Positions 30,001-43,100 of a DNA stretch of 64,000 nucleotides are shown here, in pieces (position 1 is the first letter of the stretch; the number at the start of each line of letters is the position of its first letter). The DNA comes from Pontederia crassipes. Taxonomy: Eukaryota; Streptophyta; Magnoliopsida; Commelinales; Pontederiaceae. The translations under genes and the position numbers were made by a program. The stretch lies in NCBI GenBank assembly GCA_030549335.1, contig CM060194.1:67864077-67928076 (forward strand). The letters run 5' to 3'. The notes below the pieces were generated by a model. The model was not told where the DNA came from. It did no database searches and saw only the letters and a program-made list of their open reading frames with translations.

Positions 30001-32849
30001 GCTGCTCTCTGCCTCCACGCGACACTGCTTGGAGTTTTCTCGTTGCTTGGAGTTTTATTAAACTCGCTGCTTTCCGTTTTCTCGCTTGAGAAGAGACGGC
30101 AGCAAGTGCTGAAGAAAGAAAAGACCTTTACGAAAGGAGAAAGGCAGTAGTACCTGACTGCAGATTAATCTTCTGACTCCGCCAATCTGAAATATACACA
30201 GAAATATAAAAGGAAGAGAATGATCACATTATCAAGTATTTAGATGTAAAATAACAAATATTGTTTCCAATAATCTAATGAAAATTTCTGGGTATTGTTG
30301 TGTCTGTCTTCTTTTTTTTTTTGTATTCTGAAGAAATGATCACATTATCAAGTATTTAGATGTAAAATAACAAAGATTGTTTCCAATAATCTAATGAAAA
30401 TTTCTGGGTGTTGTTGTGTCTGTCTTTTTTTTTTTTTTGGTATTCTGAAGAAGTGACAGGCATATGAAAATGCTTTCGAAATTTCATATACGATTTCCAG
30501 GGTCAATGTAGTACTGGTGACAACTTCAATGGAGTTCCTAACATTGATCACAATCAAACTTTTGTGAGAAACGATATAATAGAATGGTTGAAATGGCTTC
30601 GCAAGACCGTTGGTTTCCAAGACTTTCGATTTGATTTCGCGAAAGGGTTAGTAGATGTCCTAAATGAGGTTATTATCTTCTAAACATCCATTGCATATGT
30701 TTTCTTTTTTTTTTCATGTTATTTTTGTGTTTAATACATTGCTCCTTTGCTTAAATAGCTACGCGCCGAGGTTTGTTAAAGAGTATGTTGAGGAGTCCAA
30801 GCCCTTGTTTGCTATAGGGGAATATTGGGATAACTGTAACTATGGCCCTTCTGACCATCGCTTGGAATATAATCAAGGTACTATATATAATTCACATGAT
30901 TAAACAGTCTTGGTTTCCCCATGTAAGTTTCAATCATTATTCTTTTTTAGTGAGAAATCCATCGTGTTTTGCGATCAAAGATTGTTTAGTAACATTAATC
31001 AGCCACATGCTCAATTGACCCTTCAGATCTTTTTTAAAAATGACTACGACCCCATGTTAAATCTGCTTGTTGCATTTGAAATATCATGGCTGAGGTACCA
31101 TTACAGTTGATTTGTGTCATTGAACGAAAGACAACAAAAAAGTGACCTGCATAATTTGCACATCAGATTTATTTCCATAAATTGATGGTAGTATGTTATC
31201 AAAGACATTCTACTTGATGATATAAGCTATATGAGATTGCCAGTTTGTGTTTATCGATTGATCTTATTGCTAACTAATTTTGCAGATAGTCACAGACAAA
31301 GAATTATTAATTGGATTGACAACACCGGGCAACTTTGTGCTGCATTTGATTTCACTACTAAAGGTGTACTCCAGGTATGATGTATAGACTGCTACTTTCA
31401 TTTTGCAATGTCTGTCCTTCATTAGATATTTAATCTTGTTGTTTCTAAATCATTAGATTGAATGAAAAAAAAATCTTGTTCAGGAAGCAGTTAAAGGAGA
31501 ATTATGGCGTTTGCAAGATTCTCATGGGAAACCACCTGGCATAATGGGATGGTGGCCTTCCCGAGCAGTCACATTCATTGAGAACCATGACACAGGATCA
31601 ACTCAGGTGTATCAAGTTTGTTTATCTCGAGTCAGTAATAACATAATGTGCAAGTTTTCTATGTGAGCTTCATAATTAATTGGAAAGATGTCTGCTAGCA
31701 CGTCTTCCTACTTTCGTTTTAACTTATTTGCCGACTGAAATGATCTATTGTCACCAGGGTCATTGGCCTTTCCCATCAGACCACGTTATGGAGGTACTGC
31801 TTGCTCTTTGCAATGGATTAATTTGTTAATTTTTGTTGATTCAAATCACAACTTTTTTTTAGAAAGGACAATATTAGTTGATGAATATGTTTGATTTTAA
31901 AATTGGAATAACAGTAACTTGAAAATTTTTTTGATATGACAAACCAAAGAGAATGTCAGGTTTCTTTGGTTGGAGCATCAATTTGATATGCATCTTTCGT
32001 AAGACCAAACCTGTGTTATTTTTGAAGTGTTGTAAGGCCAACAATGGACCATTATAGATGTTCACCCCTAGAGTTTGACTTGCACAACTTAGAGAGGATG
32101 AAAAGGAGTATACAAGTCACTTTTCACATTGTACAATTGGTATTATGACTATGGCCAAGATAACATTATGTGCGATTGTGAATTTGTGATCTTATATGAT
32201 ATAATCTCAGATCCATTCGGACTTTAAAATTGAGATTCAACTTACCTTTGTATTCAAAACTTGTATTGATGCTTAAGCATTTTGGAGCAAATTGGTAAGG
32301 TTTGCTCCATGCCAGCCAGTTATTTTGTAGGAAATATTCTTATTTCTCAAGGCAAATTTTTGAGGCCTACAATGGTTCAAATAAAAGTAAAAATAATAGG
32401 ACATGTAACTTGTATTTTCTGCAATTTATATATTGTGAACTTGGAATTGGAATAGTTTCTGACATGGACTTGCCTTTTCAGGGATATGCTTATGTACTCA
32501 CACACCCTGGAATACCGATGGTGTTCTATGACCACTTCTATGACTGGGGTGACTCTTTCCATGACCAAATAACGAAGCTGGTATATTGAAAATATACCTT
32601 CCACCATAACTAAAGTTGCATTTCTGCCAAATCTCCTATCTGATATTGTGGATGCAGATAATGATCAGGAAACATCAAGACATCCATAGCCGCTCCAAGA
32701 TTAAGATACTGGAGGCTCAGTCAGATATTTATGCAGCCATTATTGATGAAAAAGTTTGCATGAAGATTGGAGATGGATCTTGGTGTCCTAGTGATGGGGA
32801 ATGGACACTTGCAACTAGCGGCTTGAGATACGCCGTATGGCAAAAATAA
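27024..32849 (+). CDS. AMY2: alpha-amylase, cytosolic AMY2-type (GH13)
   Basis: It hydrolyses alpha-1,4-glucans. Twelve coding exons: 27024-27053, 27190-27229, 28400-28437, 28936-29062, 29138-29364, 30501-30646, 30759-30877, 31286-31374, 31484-31606, 31758-31793, 32482-32580 and 32658-32849 (1266 nt, 421 aa; the Arabidopsis family member is about 413). Frame is kept at every junction. Conserved motifs are [31 protein letters not shown] (nucleophile D199), AIGEYWD (acid/base E224), ENHDTGSTQ (third acid D308), [17 protein letters not shown] and the C-terminal [12 protein letters not shown]. There is no signal or transit peptide: the N-terminus is [15 protein letters not shown], acidic, so a cytosolic enzyme is inferred. 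The ATG directly abuts an acceptor AG. Intron 2 of the coding region uses a GC donor (27230-27231). The usual QGFNWES reads QAFNWES. Intron 6 (about 1.1 kb) carries a SINE, a GC-rich array and a 116-bp duplication. No breaks are seen. Confidence 0.94.
29737..29850 (-). mobile_element. tRNA-derived SINE fragment
   Basis: On the minus strand it reads GAGTTCGTGGCTCAGAAAC then AGCCTCCCTCACAAAGCAGG and on to CTTCCCTCCTCTGCCCCA. This is the B-box-like region and first body block shared by many plant tRNA-SINEs (GTTCGA...GAAACAGCCTC..AAAGCAGGGG...CTTCCCC). The 5' side runs into the 27-bp array at 29857. It lies in AMY2 intron 6. No target duplication is recognised. Confidence 0.55.
29857..30000. repeat. 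GC-rich 27-bp tandem array (54-bp higher order) in AMY2 intron
   Basis: The 16-mer GCCGGAGCGCGCTAGG occurs exactly five times, at 29857, 29884, 29911, 29938 and 29974. The steps are 27, 27, 27 and 36. The 11-bp spacers alternate between a GAGGCTCTAAA type and a CCGGCGTTCTC type, giving a 54-bp higher-order unit. The core contains the palindrome AGCGCGCT and is CpG-dense inside an AT-rich intron. Confidence 0.95.
30221..30453. repeat. 116-bp tandem duplication before AMY2 exon 7
   Basis: Two copies, 30221-30336 and 30337-30453, begin TGATCACATTATCAAG and end in a poly(T) run plus TATTCTGAAGAA. They differ at only a few bases and in T-run length, so the duplication is recent. It ends about 48 bp before the exon acceptor at 30500. 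Confidence 0.95.
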
Positions 32850-34800
32850 GATTATCCATTGATGAACTTGGTCTTCTCTTCCTCCGAAAACAATGTTTTG
32901 TGCATGAACTATGAACCATAGGCATATATATCAACCACGTCAAACTACAAATAAGCCTCTCAGTTTGCTATGCATAAATGTGTAACTTATCACCATCTTT
33001 TACATGCTACTGGTTTCTTCCAATGTAACTTATGTATCTGAATGACGGCCTTTATTGTTAAACTTAGGTTCAACGAACTATCTGGACTGCTTATTATTGT
33101 ATGAAATTTTCGAAATCTGTGGCCTTCTGTTGTTAACCATTCTGCTAATCTTCCTAGAGATGTACCCATGTGTAGATTTTTGAAACAATTCATGTGCGAA
33201 TTTAGAGTGAGATATGATAATGTAATGTGAAAGATGCCGACATTATGATGGGTGAGTGCCATCCATCATCGTTGATTCGTTGTGCTAATTTCATCATGAT
33301 GATGTGCTATGTGCTATGCTGATTGGGGAGGCAATGGGAAAAGACAGGGGTAGTACATGTTGCGGAAAAGATATGACGCACATTTCACGCAGAAAATATA
33401 TGACACTCCTAATTTTTGTACTCTCTTTCATTCCCTTTCAAACACGTCTACTTCTCTCTCATGTCTGACACTTTTTCTCGTGCATCTCATTTATTATCTA
33501 GTACTAGTATTTTAATTTCTCTCGTTCTTCTTTGCTCATTTTTTAAATTTCTTCGCCCCAGATACAAGGCAATATATGCAGAGGAGAATCTAACAGCTAA
33601 TTGAAGGAAATATTCTTATTGATAACAATAGTTTTTTGTTTTCGGTTAGGCCGTCTCCCCTGTTGGAGAAAGGTTGCAATTGTCCAATGCATACTACGCG
33701 TAAGAGCACAAATTAGTTCTCTGATAAACTCAATTAATTCGATAATTCGATACGACAGTGCCTTATTGCACATCTTAAGTGAGTTCCTTCTCATTTCACT
33801 CAAATAGTTTCACCCAATAATGATAATAATAATAGTTTTGTGACAGAATTTTAGATATGGCTGACACTGAATCCATCTGTAAGTGAATTGGTAATAAACT
33901 TTAATGTAATTTTATCTGCAACATAAGCTATCTATGGAAATGTTTTGTCATATCCATCGTGGAAAGAGATCCCGATAATTTATAAAGCCAATGAGTTAGA
34001 GAAAAGTGAAGATGATAAATTCGGACTTTCATGTTCCAATCAATCATCAATTTGTGCGTCATCTCAAGTTCAAAGATAAAATTAGTATAGTAATTCACAA
34101 TGGTCAATAATGCTTAATGCTGTGTGCTTCTCATTTGGATCAAAACCTGAAATGGAGAACAATTTCTATAGCACGTACATTTAATATATATTTTCATTGT
34201 ACCAACATAATATTTTCATTTGAAAGATGGAATTAAGTGTTCTAATACATGAGTAATCCTTGATTGATTATACTTATATATAAAAGCAAAGCATGAGATT
34301 GTGGCAAGTGGCGTAATATGCCGGCAACATCTGCCACATAATTTAAATGAAATTTAATTTTAATAATACTAATATATGTTAATTTTATGTTCTTAAACAT
34401 AACTAGTTATTATAATCATAGTATAACTAATTCTAATCAATGTATCCAGCATTAAAATATAAGAGTAATGTCACTTCTATTGTCTCTTTATTTTGTCTCA
34501 TAAATATAAAAATATCTAACATTTTAAACATACTCAGATGATGAAATAATAATAATAAATTTTTTTGAAATAATAATAGTAATGCTCAAAATATATTTCA
34601 ACATCTCAAAAGAATATTTAATGAAATTAAATAGAATAAAGGCGTCCCAACATTTTGAAACACACTCCTTATCTAATGATCATAATAGTAATAATTCAAC
34701 AATATAAGTCACAAAAAGTAACATCATATCCATCTCGTGACATTGAGAGCTTAAGCTTTTTTCACTAAGCGAAATAGCAATAAAATAAATTAATAATTAA
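32850..34800. other. AMY2 3' UTR and AT-rich spacer before EMF2
   Basis: The first few hundred bases are probably the amylase 3' UTR. The rest is AT-rich with no recognised gene or paired-end element. Confidence 0.5.
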
Positions 34801-34829
34801 TGACACTTCTTACGCGTCGACCCTTCCTT

Positions 34830-35027
34830 AAAATCCCTAAGACGCTTCCTTCCTTCCCACCCTCTCTCTTCTCCTGCTCTCGCCCACTGCGTCCGCCTCT
34901 CCATCGGTCCTCGCCCCGCAGCACCGGGGTTACGACAGACGGCTCCGTCGCCGACGTCTCAGCGGCGATCGGAGACCAAGCTACCAGTCTTCAACTTTGG
35001 CGACCCGTTCTCCTCCGTATGGAGCTC
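34830..35027 (+). other. EMF2 noncoding first exon (5' UTR), inferred
   Basis: A GC-rich, CT-rich block in otherwise AT-rich DNA ends ..GGAGCTC|GTAAATCC, a plausible donor. An acceptor TTTGCAG at 36975 would join it to the exon carrying the EMF2 start codon. Long leader introns are common in plant Polycomb genes. The start of the exon is approximate. Confidence 0.5.
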
Positions 35028-35965
35028 GTAAATCCTTTCCCAAACTTTTTTCCCTCAAATTTCTATTTCTTTTTCATCGTGTTTTTCTCGAGAAATTATA
35101 GGTTTCGACATGAAATCAGCTAGAGCTTTCATTTATTTTGGTGTTCTAATGTCGCGTTCAGTAAAATTTAGCGCGATCAGATGTTGTCGTGAATTGCTCT
35201 TGGTGGAATGCCGCGGACGGTCTATTAAGATGTAGAACCCTTTCAAGAGCAGTCGCAGGTGCCAATCCTAGGAGAAGATGATGCGAAAAATGTGTATGCT
35301 TCACGTGAATTTTAGACTGTTGGATGTTTTATTATCTATACTATTTCCCTTCAAAAGATATAAATTTCATAGTGCTCTTATTATACCACAAACAAACTAA
35401 ATGGCCGACATGTACTCTAGAAAATTAGCTGAATGTTTACGGAAGACAGTTTCTAAGATGACGTTTGGACTAATTTCTGGGTGATGCATTTAAGTATTGA
35501 GATCCATGATAAAATCTTCGGTAATATTTTAGACCCTAGCCTCTTTTCCTAAATGGTCACTGAGTCTTAGCAACTGGTTGACATCTTTTTCTTGTTATAA
35601 AAAGACACGATCTTTATACTTTTGCTAAGTTTACACCATGTCCTAGATTCAGATGAAGAGTGCATGAGTGTGGGGACAAGAGACTTTGAAGAATAAAAAA
35701 GTTTCATATTTGGGAGAGCAATTGGCCGTTATTGAAAGGTTTGGAGTTAGATAGATAGCTAATTGGTTAAATAATGGATGATCATAAGGTAGCAGCTGCG
35801 AATGTGACTAAAAAGTAAAAGATGAAAGTACATATGTAATGAGGATTATACATATTTGCAACTTGTTTAATGTTTTTTCTCCTTGTAAAGGAGGAGCTTT
35901 AAAATTTTGCTAAAATGAGATAGGTTACTTACTAGTATTTCTATACAAATTGGATTTGGTGAGAA

Positions 35966-36540
35966 ATTTTTTTTTTGAGATGAAAAAGGATGACTAGCAA
36001 GATGGTAGTCATCCAGAGATTTCATTAATATCATAAAAGGTTATATCATGTTTTAGAGCAAGGGCAGAAAATAAAATTAGGAAAAATGAATCCACCAGCA
36101 CCAGAGAGTTACAACGTTACAAATATTTCCTCCAATCCCAAAACATTGTTTCTGCATGGTAGCTGACATTCTCGGCATATGCACGGACCATGGTCACCTT
36201 GAAAGATAGTGTTGTTCCTTTGTAGCCAGATTGCCCAGATATATGCCAGGGGGCATGCCCTCTGGCGCCTGCAAATGTAGACCTGTCCATGTGTGGACCC
36301 CAATGCCCATTGCAAAAGGATTGCCAAAAAGCAGTCTCCGAAATGGCATCAATCCCCTAATATTTGCCTCCGGCCAGACCTGACGAGCCAAAGAACATTT
36401 AAAAAATAGATGGTCCGTATACTCATCCTCCTCCACACATATGGCACAGACGGAGCTTCGTGATTTTAGTCTCCCATACCGTACACCTTTGTTTGTTGGC
36501 TACAGTACATCCCCTCCGTTCTGTATGTATATGTATGGAC
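35966..36540 (-). mobile_element. LINE (L1-type) 3' end, 5'-truncated
   Basis: A T run at about 35969 is followed by the stem GGATGACTAGC / GGTAGTCATCC of the LINE 3' UTR. Further right the minus strand encodes CVEEDEYTDHLFFKCSLARQ and VWPEAN, the zf-RVT domain of plant LINE ORF2. It sits in the inferred EMF2 leader intron, antisense to the gene. The 5' boundary near 36490-36540 is approximate. Confidence 0.75.
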
Positions 36541-36998
36541 TCACCTATGGACGACTAGGTTATCCTTTTTCCACTCCGAAAAAAATGGTGAAGGAAACCC
36601 GTTAAAAAACGTTGACAAAGGAAGTCCAAATTTCTGAATCTTGGGTTCAGGTGTTTTTTAAAAAGATATATTATTTTGTGTCATAAAAATAGGTTATAAC
36701 CTCAATGAATGGTGATCTGGTGCTTTTACAGGGGCAGCAATAGTCTGTCACAAAATGGTGCTTTGTTGGTACTGATAATTGTGAAAGAAGATGGTGTTTA
36801 ATAAATGACGATTCAATGAAGTAACAGATTAATGATTGATGCTATCATCACTTCTGTTAATTCTTATTAGCTTGGGAAATGTTGCACATTTTAAGTCCGT
36901 TATTGAAATTTTTGTCAATGGGACATGCTGTTACATTGCTAATTATATTTCATGTCATCATATTGCTGTTTGCAGGAGGCTAAAAGGTAACAAAGTGA

Positions 36999-37104
36999 AT
37001 GAATGCTGGAGCATTGTTATAGAATTATTAAAGCAGAAACTATTCTGCTTCTTGAACAAAGCAGGTGTTGTCCAAGGAAGATAATTATTCTGATTATTAT
37101 GTGA
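36999..37104 (+). promoter_or_regulatory. two overlapping upstream ORFs in the EMF2 leader
   Basis: Between the inferred acceptor (36975) and the EMF2 ATG (37145) there is a 7-residue uORF at 36999-37022 and a 33-residue uORF at 37003-37104. The second is out of frame with EMF2 and ends 40 bases before its start. If this leader exon is correct, ribosomes would meet both before the main start, which could lower EMF2 translation. The effect is inference. Confidence 0.45.
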
Positions 37105-37144
37105 GATTCCACTATGGAAATTTACTGTTCGACACTTGTCTAGA

Positions 37145-40100
37145 ATGCCTGGCTTACCTTTGGCAGTCCGTGATACCACGTAAGCTTCCATTTATGTTTT
37201 TTTTTTGAGAAGAAGCTTCCATTTATGTTTGAAAATTAGAGAGCCTTAGTAACGAATTAATGATTATATACTTTTTAGCAAATCTTACTTACTGTGTTTA
37301 CTCTTTCTTTTTTTTAGTCTTGATAAGAGAATATGAATGTGGGTTTGTGTGTGTGTGTGTGCGCGCGCGGGTTGGGGGGGTTGGGGTGGGAGCGGTGCTG
37401 TTGGTTAATCTTTTAAACTCTATAGACTTTCGTACCATTATCCATGTTAAAACCATTACCTGCCTTATATTCTTTGGCAGAAATCATGGTTGCAGTTGCA
37501 GCCAGTCTAGAACCGCAGATCAGATGTGCCGTCAACAGTCTCGTGTCCGTTTGACCACAGAAGAACAACTTGCAGCTGAGGAAAGTCTTTCTATCTACTG
37601 TAAACCAGTTGAACTATACAATATTCTTCAGCGTCGAGCGATACAAAATGTAAGTTTCCGTGCACTACTAGTATTTCCCCACTTCTCATGAGAAGGGATT
37701 GCGGTATATTTGCTTTTTCATTATTTGCAGAACACACTCTAGCAAGGTTATTTTGTTTCTTTCCATAGCCATATTTCCAGGTTTTAACATCTTATATCGA
37801 TTGTGTTTCAGCCTTCGTTTCTTCAGAGATGTTTGCAGTACAAGATTCAGGCAAAGAGGAATAAGAGGTTTTTGTTCTTTGACATTGAAAATTTCCTATA
37901 GGTGTTATCATTTTCTTTTCTTATTCTTGAACACTTGCTAATTAGTTCATTTTGCATACTATTATACAACAACAAGCATACTATTATGATTAATGTTTTT
38001 TTCTTTGAGGAGATAAAGGATGAGCACCAGGTACAAATCACAGTGTTACCTGTGGGCTGTGTTTTATTTCTCATACTGATATGAGATGATCGAAAATGAC
38101 TTTTTTCTGGTTGTTATCTAGTTATCTATCTCAGTGTTGTGCATCATTTTCTCATTTTCTTTTAAACTTATTTCACCATAATCTTGTCCAGTTGTAGCGT
38201 CTGTATGCTTGTGTTTGTCAAACATTGGCGATATGTCCTGTATCAGCCAGTTCCAGAATGGTTTAAATATGTTATAATAGTGCAAAACACAGATCATAAG
38301 GTTTTTATTAAATCATAGAAATTGTCTTGTTCTACTTGCTGAATTAATATATTTGGATTTTATGGCTGGGTTCCCGGCAAGAAATCACTTTGTAATGCAT
38401 CAAAAGAAAATCACTTGACATTCACTTTCTTCTTCAAAGTCCTGAATTGAGTATCTTCTATGTACTAAAAAATTTGAAGTTTGTTTTCATTATCTTGTAG
38501 ATGTTTCTTTTTTATAGGTGGCATATGAACTAATTGCTTCTCTCTTTACTGTAGAATACAAATCACTGTATCACTGATTGGCAATCTTAACACTGAGGTG
38601 GAAAAACAAAACCTATTTCCTTTTTATGTGCTATTGGCTAGGCCTATTGTGGATGTTGCACCAGGAGAGGTATAAATATTTCCCATTCACCAGAAACATT
38701 TACTTGATATTTGCCTATAAAGCTTAAAATCCCCATGGTGTGTTTGCGAACAGCATTGTGACATATATCAACTTAGCCGGCCTTGGGTTCTAACTAATTT
38801 TGCTGGATATGGAAAAGATGGTCAAACAGAAGCCAGATTTGTTATACCTGAAGTCAAGAAACTGGCAAGTGATGGACGAGCTAGTGGTCTTACCATTATT
38901 ATTGTTAGCAAAGGTATAGTACAAACTTATTGCACATATCAATCTTCCATTCATTGCATCTTTTGAATGGAGTTTCATATAATCTTTATATCATCTTATA
39001 TCTTTAAGGGTCGTTGAATGAGAATCCTGGTGAAAGCCGAGTCAGGAGCGAACATAAAGATGTCACATGTTTCCCTAGTAAGATAGCCTTATTCTGCTTC
39101 TACATATCATTTTATATGGCTCTGTTCATGCATATATATCATACTAGTATATGGCGACTTTCCTTGCCGGTGCGTGGGCCATTTGGCTACAACGCAACCG
39201 GATTATTTTTTGTGGGGAGAGATTGCAGGTTGACAGCATTGTATGCCATAGCTCTTATCTTATTCGGGAATGGGGTTTTGGTTAGTGGTTGTACACTCCT
39301 GTTTTTTGTCGCTTTCGCTCTGAGATCTTACACTTGTTAGTCTACTTTTAGCTTTTATCCCTTATTCTTTAGGAATCTTTTTCTTTTTTTTGAGAAGAAA
39401 AAGGATGACTACCAAATTATGTGGTTGTCATCCAGGTATATATATATATATATATATTTGGGAAACTGAAGAGATGTACAAGTGTGTGCTCTCGAAGAGA
39501 GAGCGGCAAAAATGAAAAGTATATCAGCCAAAAACCCACTCCCGAAGCAAAAAGAGAGTGTGGTGTACAATATGCTCTATCTGACATCGCTTCTCACAAA
39601 AAATCACTCGCCACTGGTGCCTGCCATCTCTGTCCCTGTCGGGCCAAATCACGAAGAAACTGCCACAACGCCGTAGCCCGAACCACTGCCAGCTGGTGAG
39701 CCTATGCTAGCACTAGGGATCCAAGGAAGCGATCAATCCTCGATCTTGCAGTCGGAGTCTCTGTACTTCTCCACGTGAATCTGCAATTGGAGGGCGGGAA
39801 ATCGACCACTGCTAGTCAATGAAATCTCTAAACTCATCTGCACCAGCATCTCTCCCTCGTCGTTTGATGGGACAATCATCCATGTCGAGAGAGACATTGA
39901 AGTCGCCGCCAGTCGGCCACTGTGTCCGGGAGGTGGGCACGTGCCCCTCTGAGCTCCTCCCACATGGTGCCGTGCAAGGATGCTGAACAAGGCCCATAGA
40001 CACATGAGATAAGATAGTCAATGCCGTCGCCTCAGCCTCGTAGGTGAGCCGTCATCGAGAAGCGGGCCATCCAAGAATCCACCAGAGAGAAGAGATCCTC

Positions 40101-43100
40101 CTCCAGCCAATAATGCATCCACCCAACTGCCGCACCGCATGAAGGGAGAGATGCCCTGTCATCCTCGGGCCCCCAATCTGTGTCCATATCCCAGAACTGC
40201 AATCTGTCAACTTGGTCTCTTGGAGGAAGGCCACATCCACCTCCCACTTCATGGGATAATGCCCAGGATTCGACGCCTCCTGCGTCTCCCAGACCTCGGA
40301 CATTCTATGTGAGCACCTTCATGGGACCACTGGAGCGTTCCCCTGTGTTTCCAAACTGTTGCTGGACACCGAGTGCCTCCTTTGGCTGTGGGCAAGGAGC
40401 CTCCGGAATGGTCGATGTAGACCCATCCTTATTGCCATCTCCGGCCTTTGGCGTGTCCGGCGACGGGTGTGGCAAATGCCAGCAGCCTCAGCCACCAGAA
40501 GAACCTCCTTGTCTGCCCTCCCGTTGAGGAGGGGTTCCCCCACGATCGCTTGCTGATCGGCGATGACTGGCGGTGGAGGTGTCCCCTCGGCGGCGCCAGG
40601 CGGTAGAGGTATCGCTTCGACCTGTTGGTCCTGCAGTGTCTCAGGTTGCAGAGGTGGAGGAAGCCTGTCGACGTGGACCGGGCGGCAGCATTGATAGCGG
40701 CGGGGAGGCGGAGTCGAGCTATCGGCGGTGAGCATCGTAGACGTTGGATGGCGGTCGGTGGCAGAGGTGAGCTTGGAGGGCAATGTGAGCCGAGTCTGAG
40801 ACGACAGAGATGGGGTCCAGGTTGGGACATGGGCGTGGAGTGAGGATGTTGGCGGTGGATTTGAGGTGGTGGTGTTGCTCGGTCGCTGGAGGATCGCTGG
40901 TGTCCGGATCATAGGGTCGGGCTTGGAAGAGAAGGTGAGTGAAGTGGGGTCGGGTCGTGCTCGAGGTCGCAGGTGGGTGCGTGCTGGCTCGGACCAGGCG
41001 TGGGTGTGGGCAGAGTCAGAGGTCCATGAGCTGGGGAAACGGGAAGGGGGATTCGTGTTGCAGGGGGGTTGATTCCGCTCGTGAGCCGGATCCGGGTGAT
41101 CCAGGATCGTGGGCAGCGGGTTGGCGGGTTTGTAGTGGATCCAAATTTTAAAAGGAATACGGCTGTCACGTGTTGCCCTCATGTGCTCTGTCGCGCCAGG
41201 CTGGTCTGCAGCTGCAGGCGTCCTTGCTGGGTGTTGGCCGGCAACCACCTCCGCCCACGACGCCATGTTGCCGGGGTACTGCAGTCGAAGGATGAAGCTG
41301 TCAGTCCCGGCGCAGAGGATGACTTACTGTGGGAGAGCGCCGCCCTCACGCATCTCCACCACGACAGATGTGGTAGACAAATCGGGCGATCCGAGGGGGG
41401 GAAGAACTACCGAAATAGGATCCCCGATCTGCTGGGCCACTGCCATCGCAATCTCCGGCCTCTGGAGATGTAGCGGAAGACTGTGAATATCCACCGTGCG
41501 ATGTATCCCAGCTGGCGCTGCCACTGTTCCGTCGTCTGTCTTCCATGGCCGCCACCGGACCTGATGGTGCGGCGCCAGGATGGTCGATGAAGCGAGAAGG
41601 GTGTCTCGTTGCTGAACTGAACCAGGAATGAGCAGCCATAGGACAGATGAGATTCAACTTAAGTGGAAGGGCGGCGAAGTTCCGGTGCCAGCGATGATCA
41701 CAGAACGGAGTACCGCCGATTCCAGTGGGGGCCGCTGATTTCTCCAACGATGCAGCCGTTGAGTAGGTCGACGCTCCGCTGGATCTCCGGCGACCACGGG
41801 ATTGCAATAGAAGGAGTTGGGTGAGTCGCTGTCATTGAGGGGATGTGCTGTGATCTGGTGGGTGGGCGTTCTGGTGGAGAGCCGTGGGGACTGGTCGACT
41901 TTCGGTGCCCCTCTCTGCAACGGAGGCATCTAAGTGGGCCTGAGAACCTATGCGCGAAATGACCGGACTCAAGGCACCTGTAACAATGCGAGGGAGGTCG
42001 ACGGAGGGAGCGGTTATCACGGGGCCGAGCGAAGGTGGTCCACCCGTCGGCGAGGTGCTGTGTCCTGCGGCGCATCCTGGGTGCCGAAGAAGCAGGCAGG
42101 TGGCGCCGCCAACAAAGGGTGCCAGGGGCGGAGGGTGGCGTGGCCGGCAGGGGGTGCCGGAGGCGGAAGGTGGAGCCGCTGGCAGGGAGTGCCGGAGGCG
42201 GGAGTGACCTAGGCGGGCGTCAGGGTAATGTTCTCCACGGCCCGTGTCTCCATGTCAGTGAACAAGCAGTTCTTCTGCTGAAGTCTCCTTTCGGTTTTTT
42301 CTTGTCTTCTTTTGAATGAATAACTTTCTGCATTCGCTTGGTGACCATTCACAAAAGTTCAACCACAATTTCATAATTTCTCTAGGATCTATCTCAGCTG
42401 ATTTCCATGTGCAAAAATGAACGGAGCTAAATCGACTAAATGGCACACGGGATTAGTGAAAAATATTCTTTGAGGGAATATGGAATTTTGTTTTGAGCAA
42501 TAAAGAAAAAATCTTTTAAAAGTGCTTAATCAATATCGAAATTATTGGTAGATTAGATGCCATATATACTGCTTTTCCATTTCGCTTAGGGAAATGGACG
42601 AGACATTATGAGATAGTTTTTTTAGCAGACATTATGAAATAGTTGTTGCTGTCTTTTCAACTGTCATTGTACAGATTTTCCCGTCATTTGTAACACAATA
42701 TGATGATTATAGCAACTTGTAATCATCCTTTTACTTTCAAAAAATGAAATTAGAGGTAAACAGAGTCACATGTGCGACACTACATTCATACACATCTAAA
42801 ACTCATTTGTTAGACTATGAACACCATATTATCCAATTCCCAAAGTTTGTGTTTTGATTATTGGCCTTATAATGGCTTGAGCTTGATGGAAGCTTACATG
42901 ATAATCAATTGGAAAAGAAATAAAACAGCAGCTGTTTTTTTAACAATTTTCTATCCTGGCTCAATCCAATCCAATATATGCACTGTAACGGTCAATCGCA
43001 TCTGCTTGGGGTTATTTTCGTTTTCATCCCACCTGTTTTCAGGTTCTGAAGCTTTAGTACCAGATTGCTGCTTTGCTTATGTTGTTCCTGCACCATTTGC

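Noticed and set aside
40319-41266. 315-codon minus-strand open frame in EMF2 intron 6 as a host gene
   Set aside because: It begins MASWAEVV and lies between a LINE zinc knuckle and endonuclease pieces. It is the ORF1 C-terminal part of the LINE.
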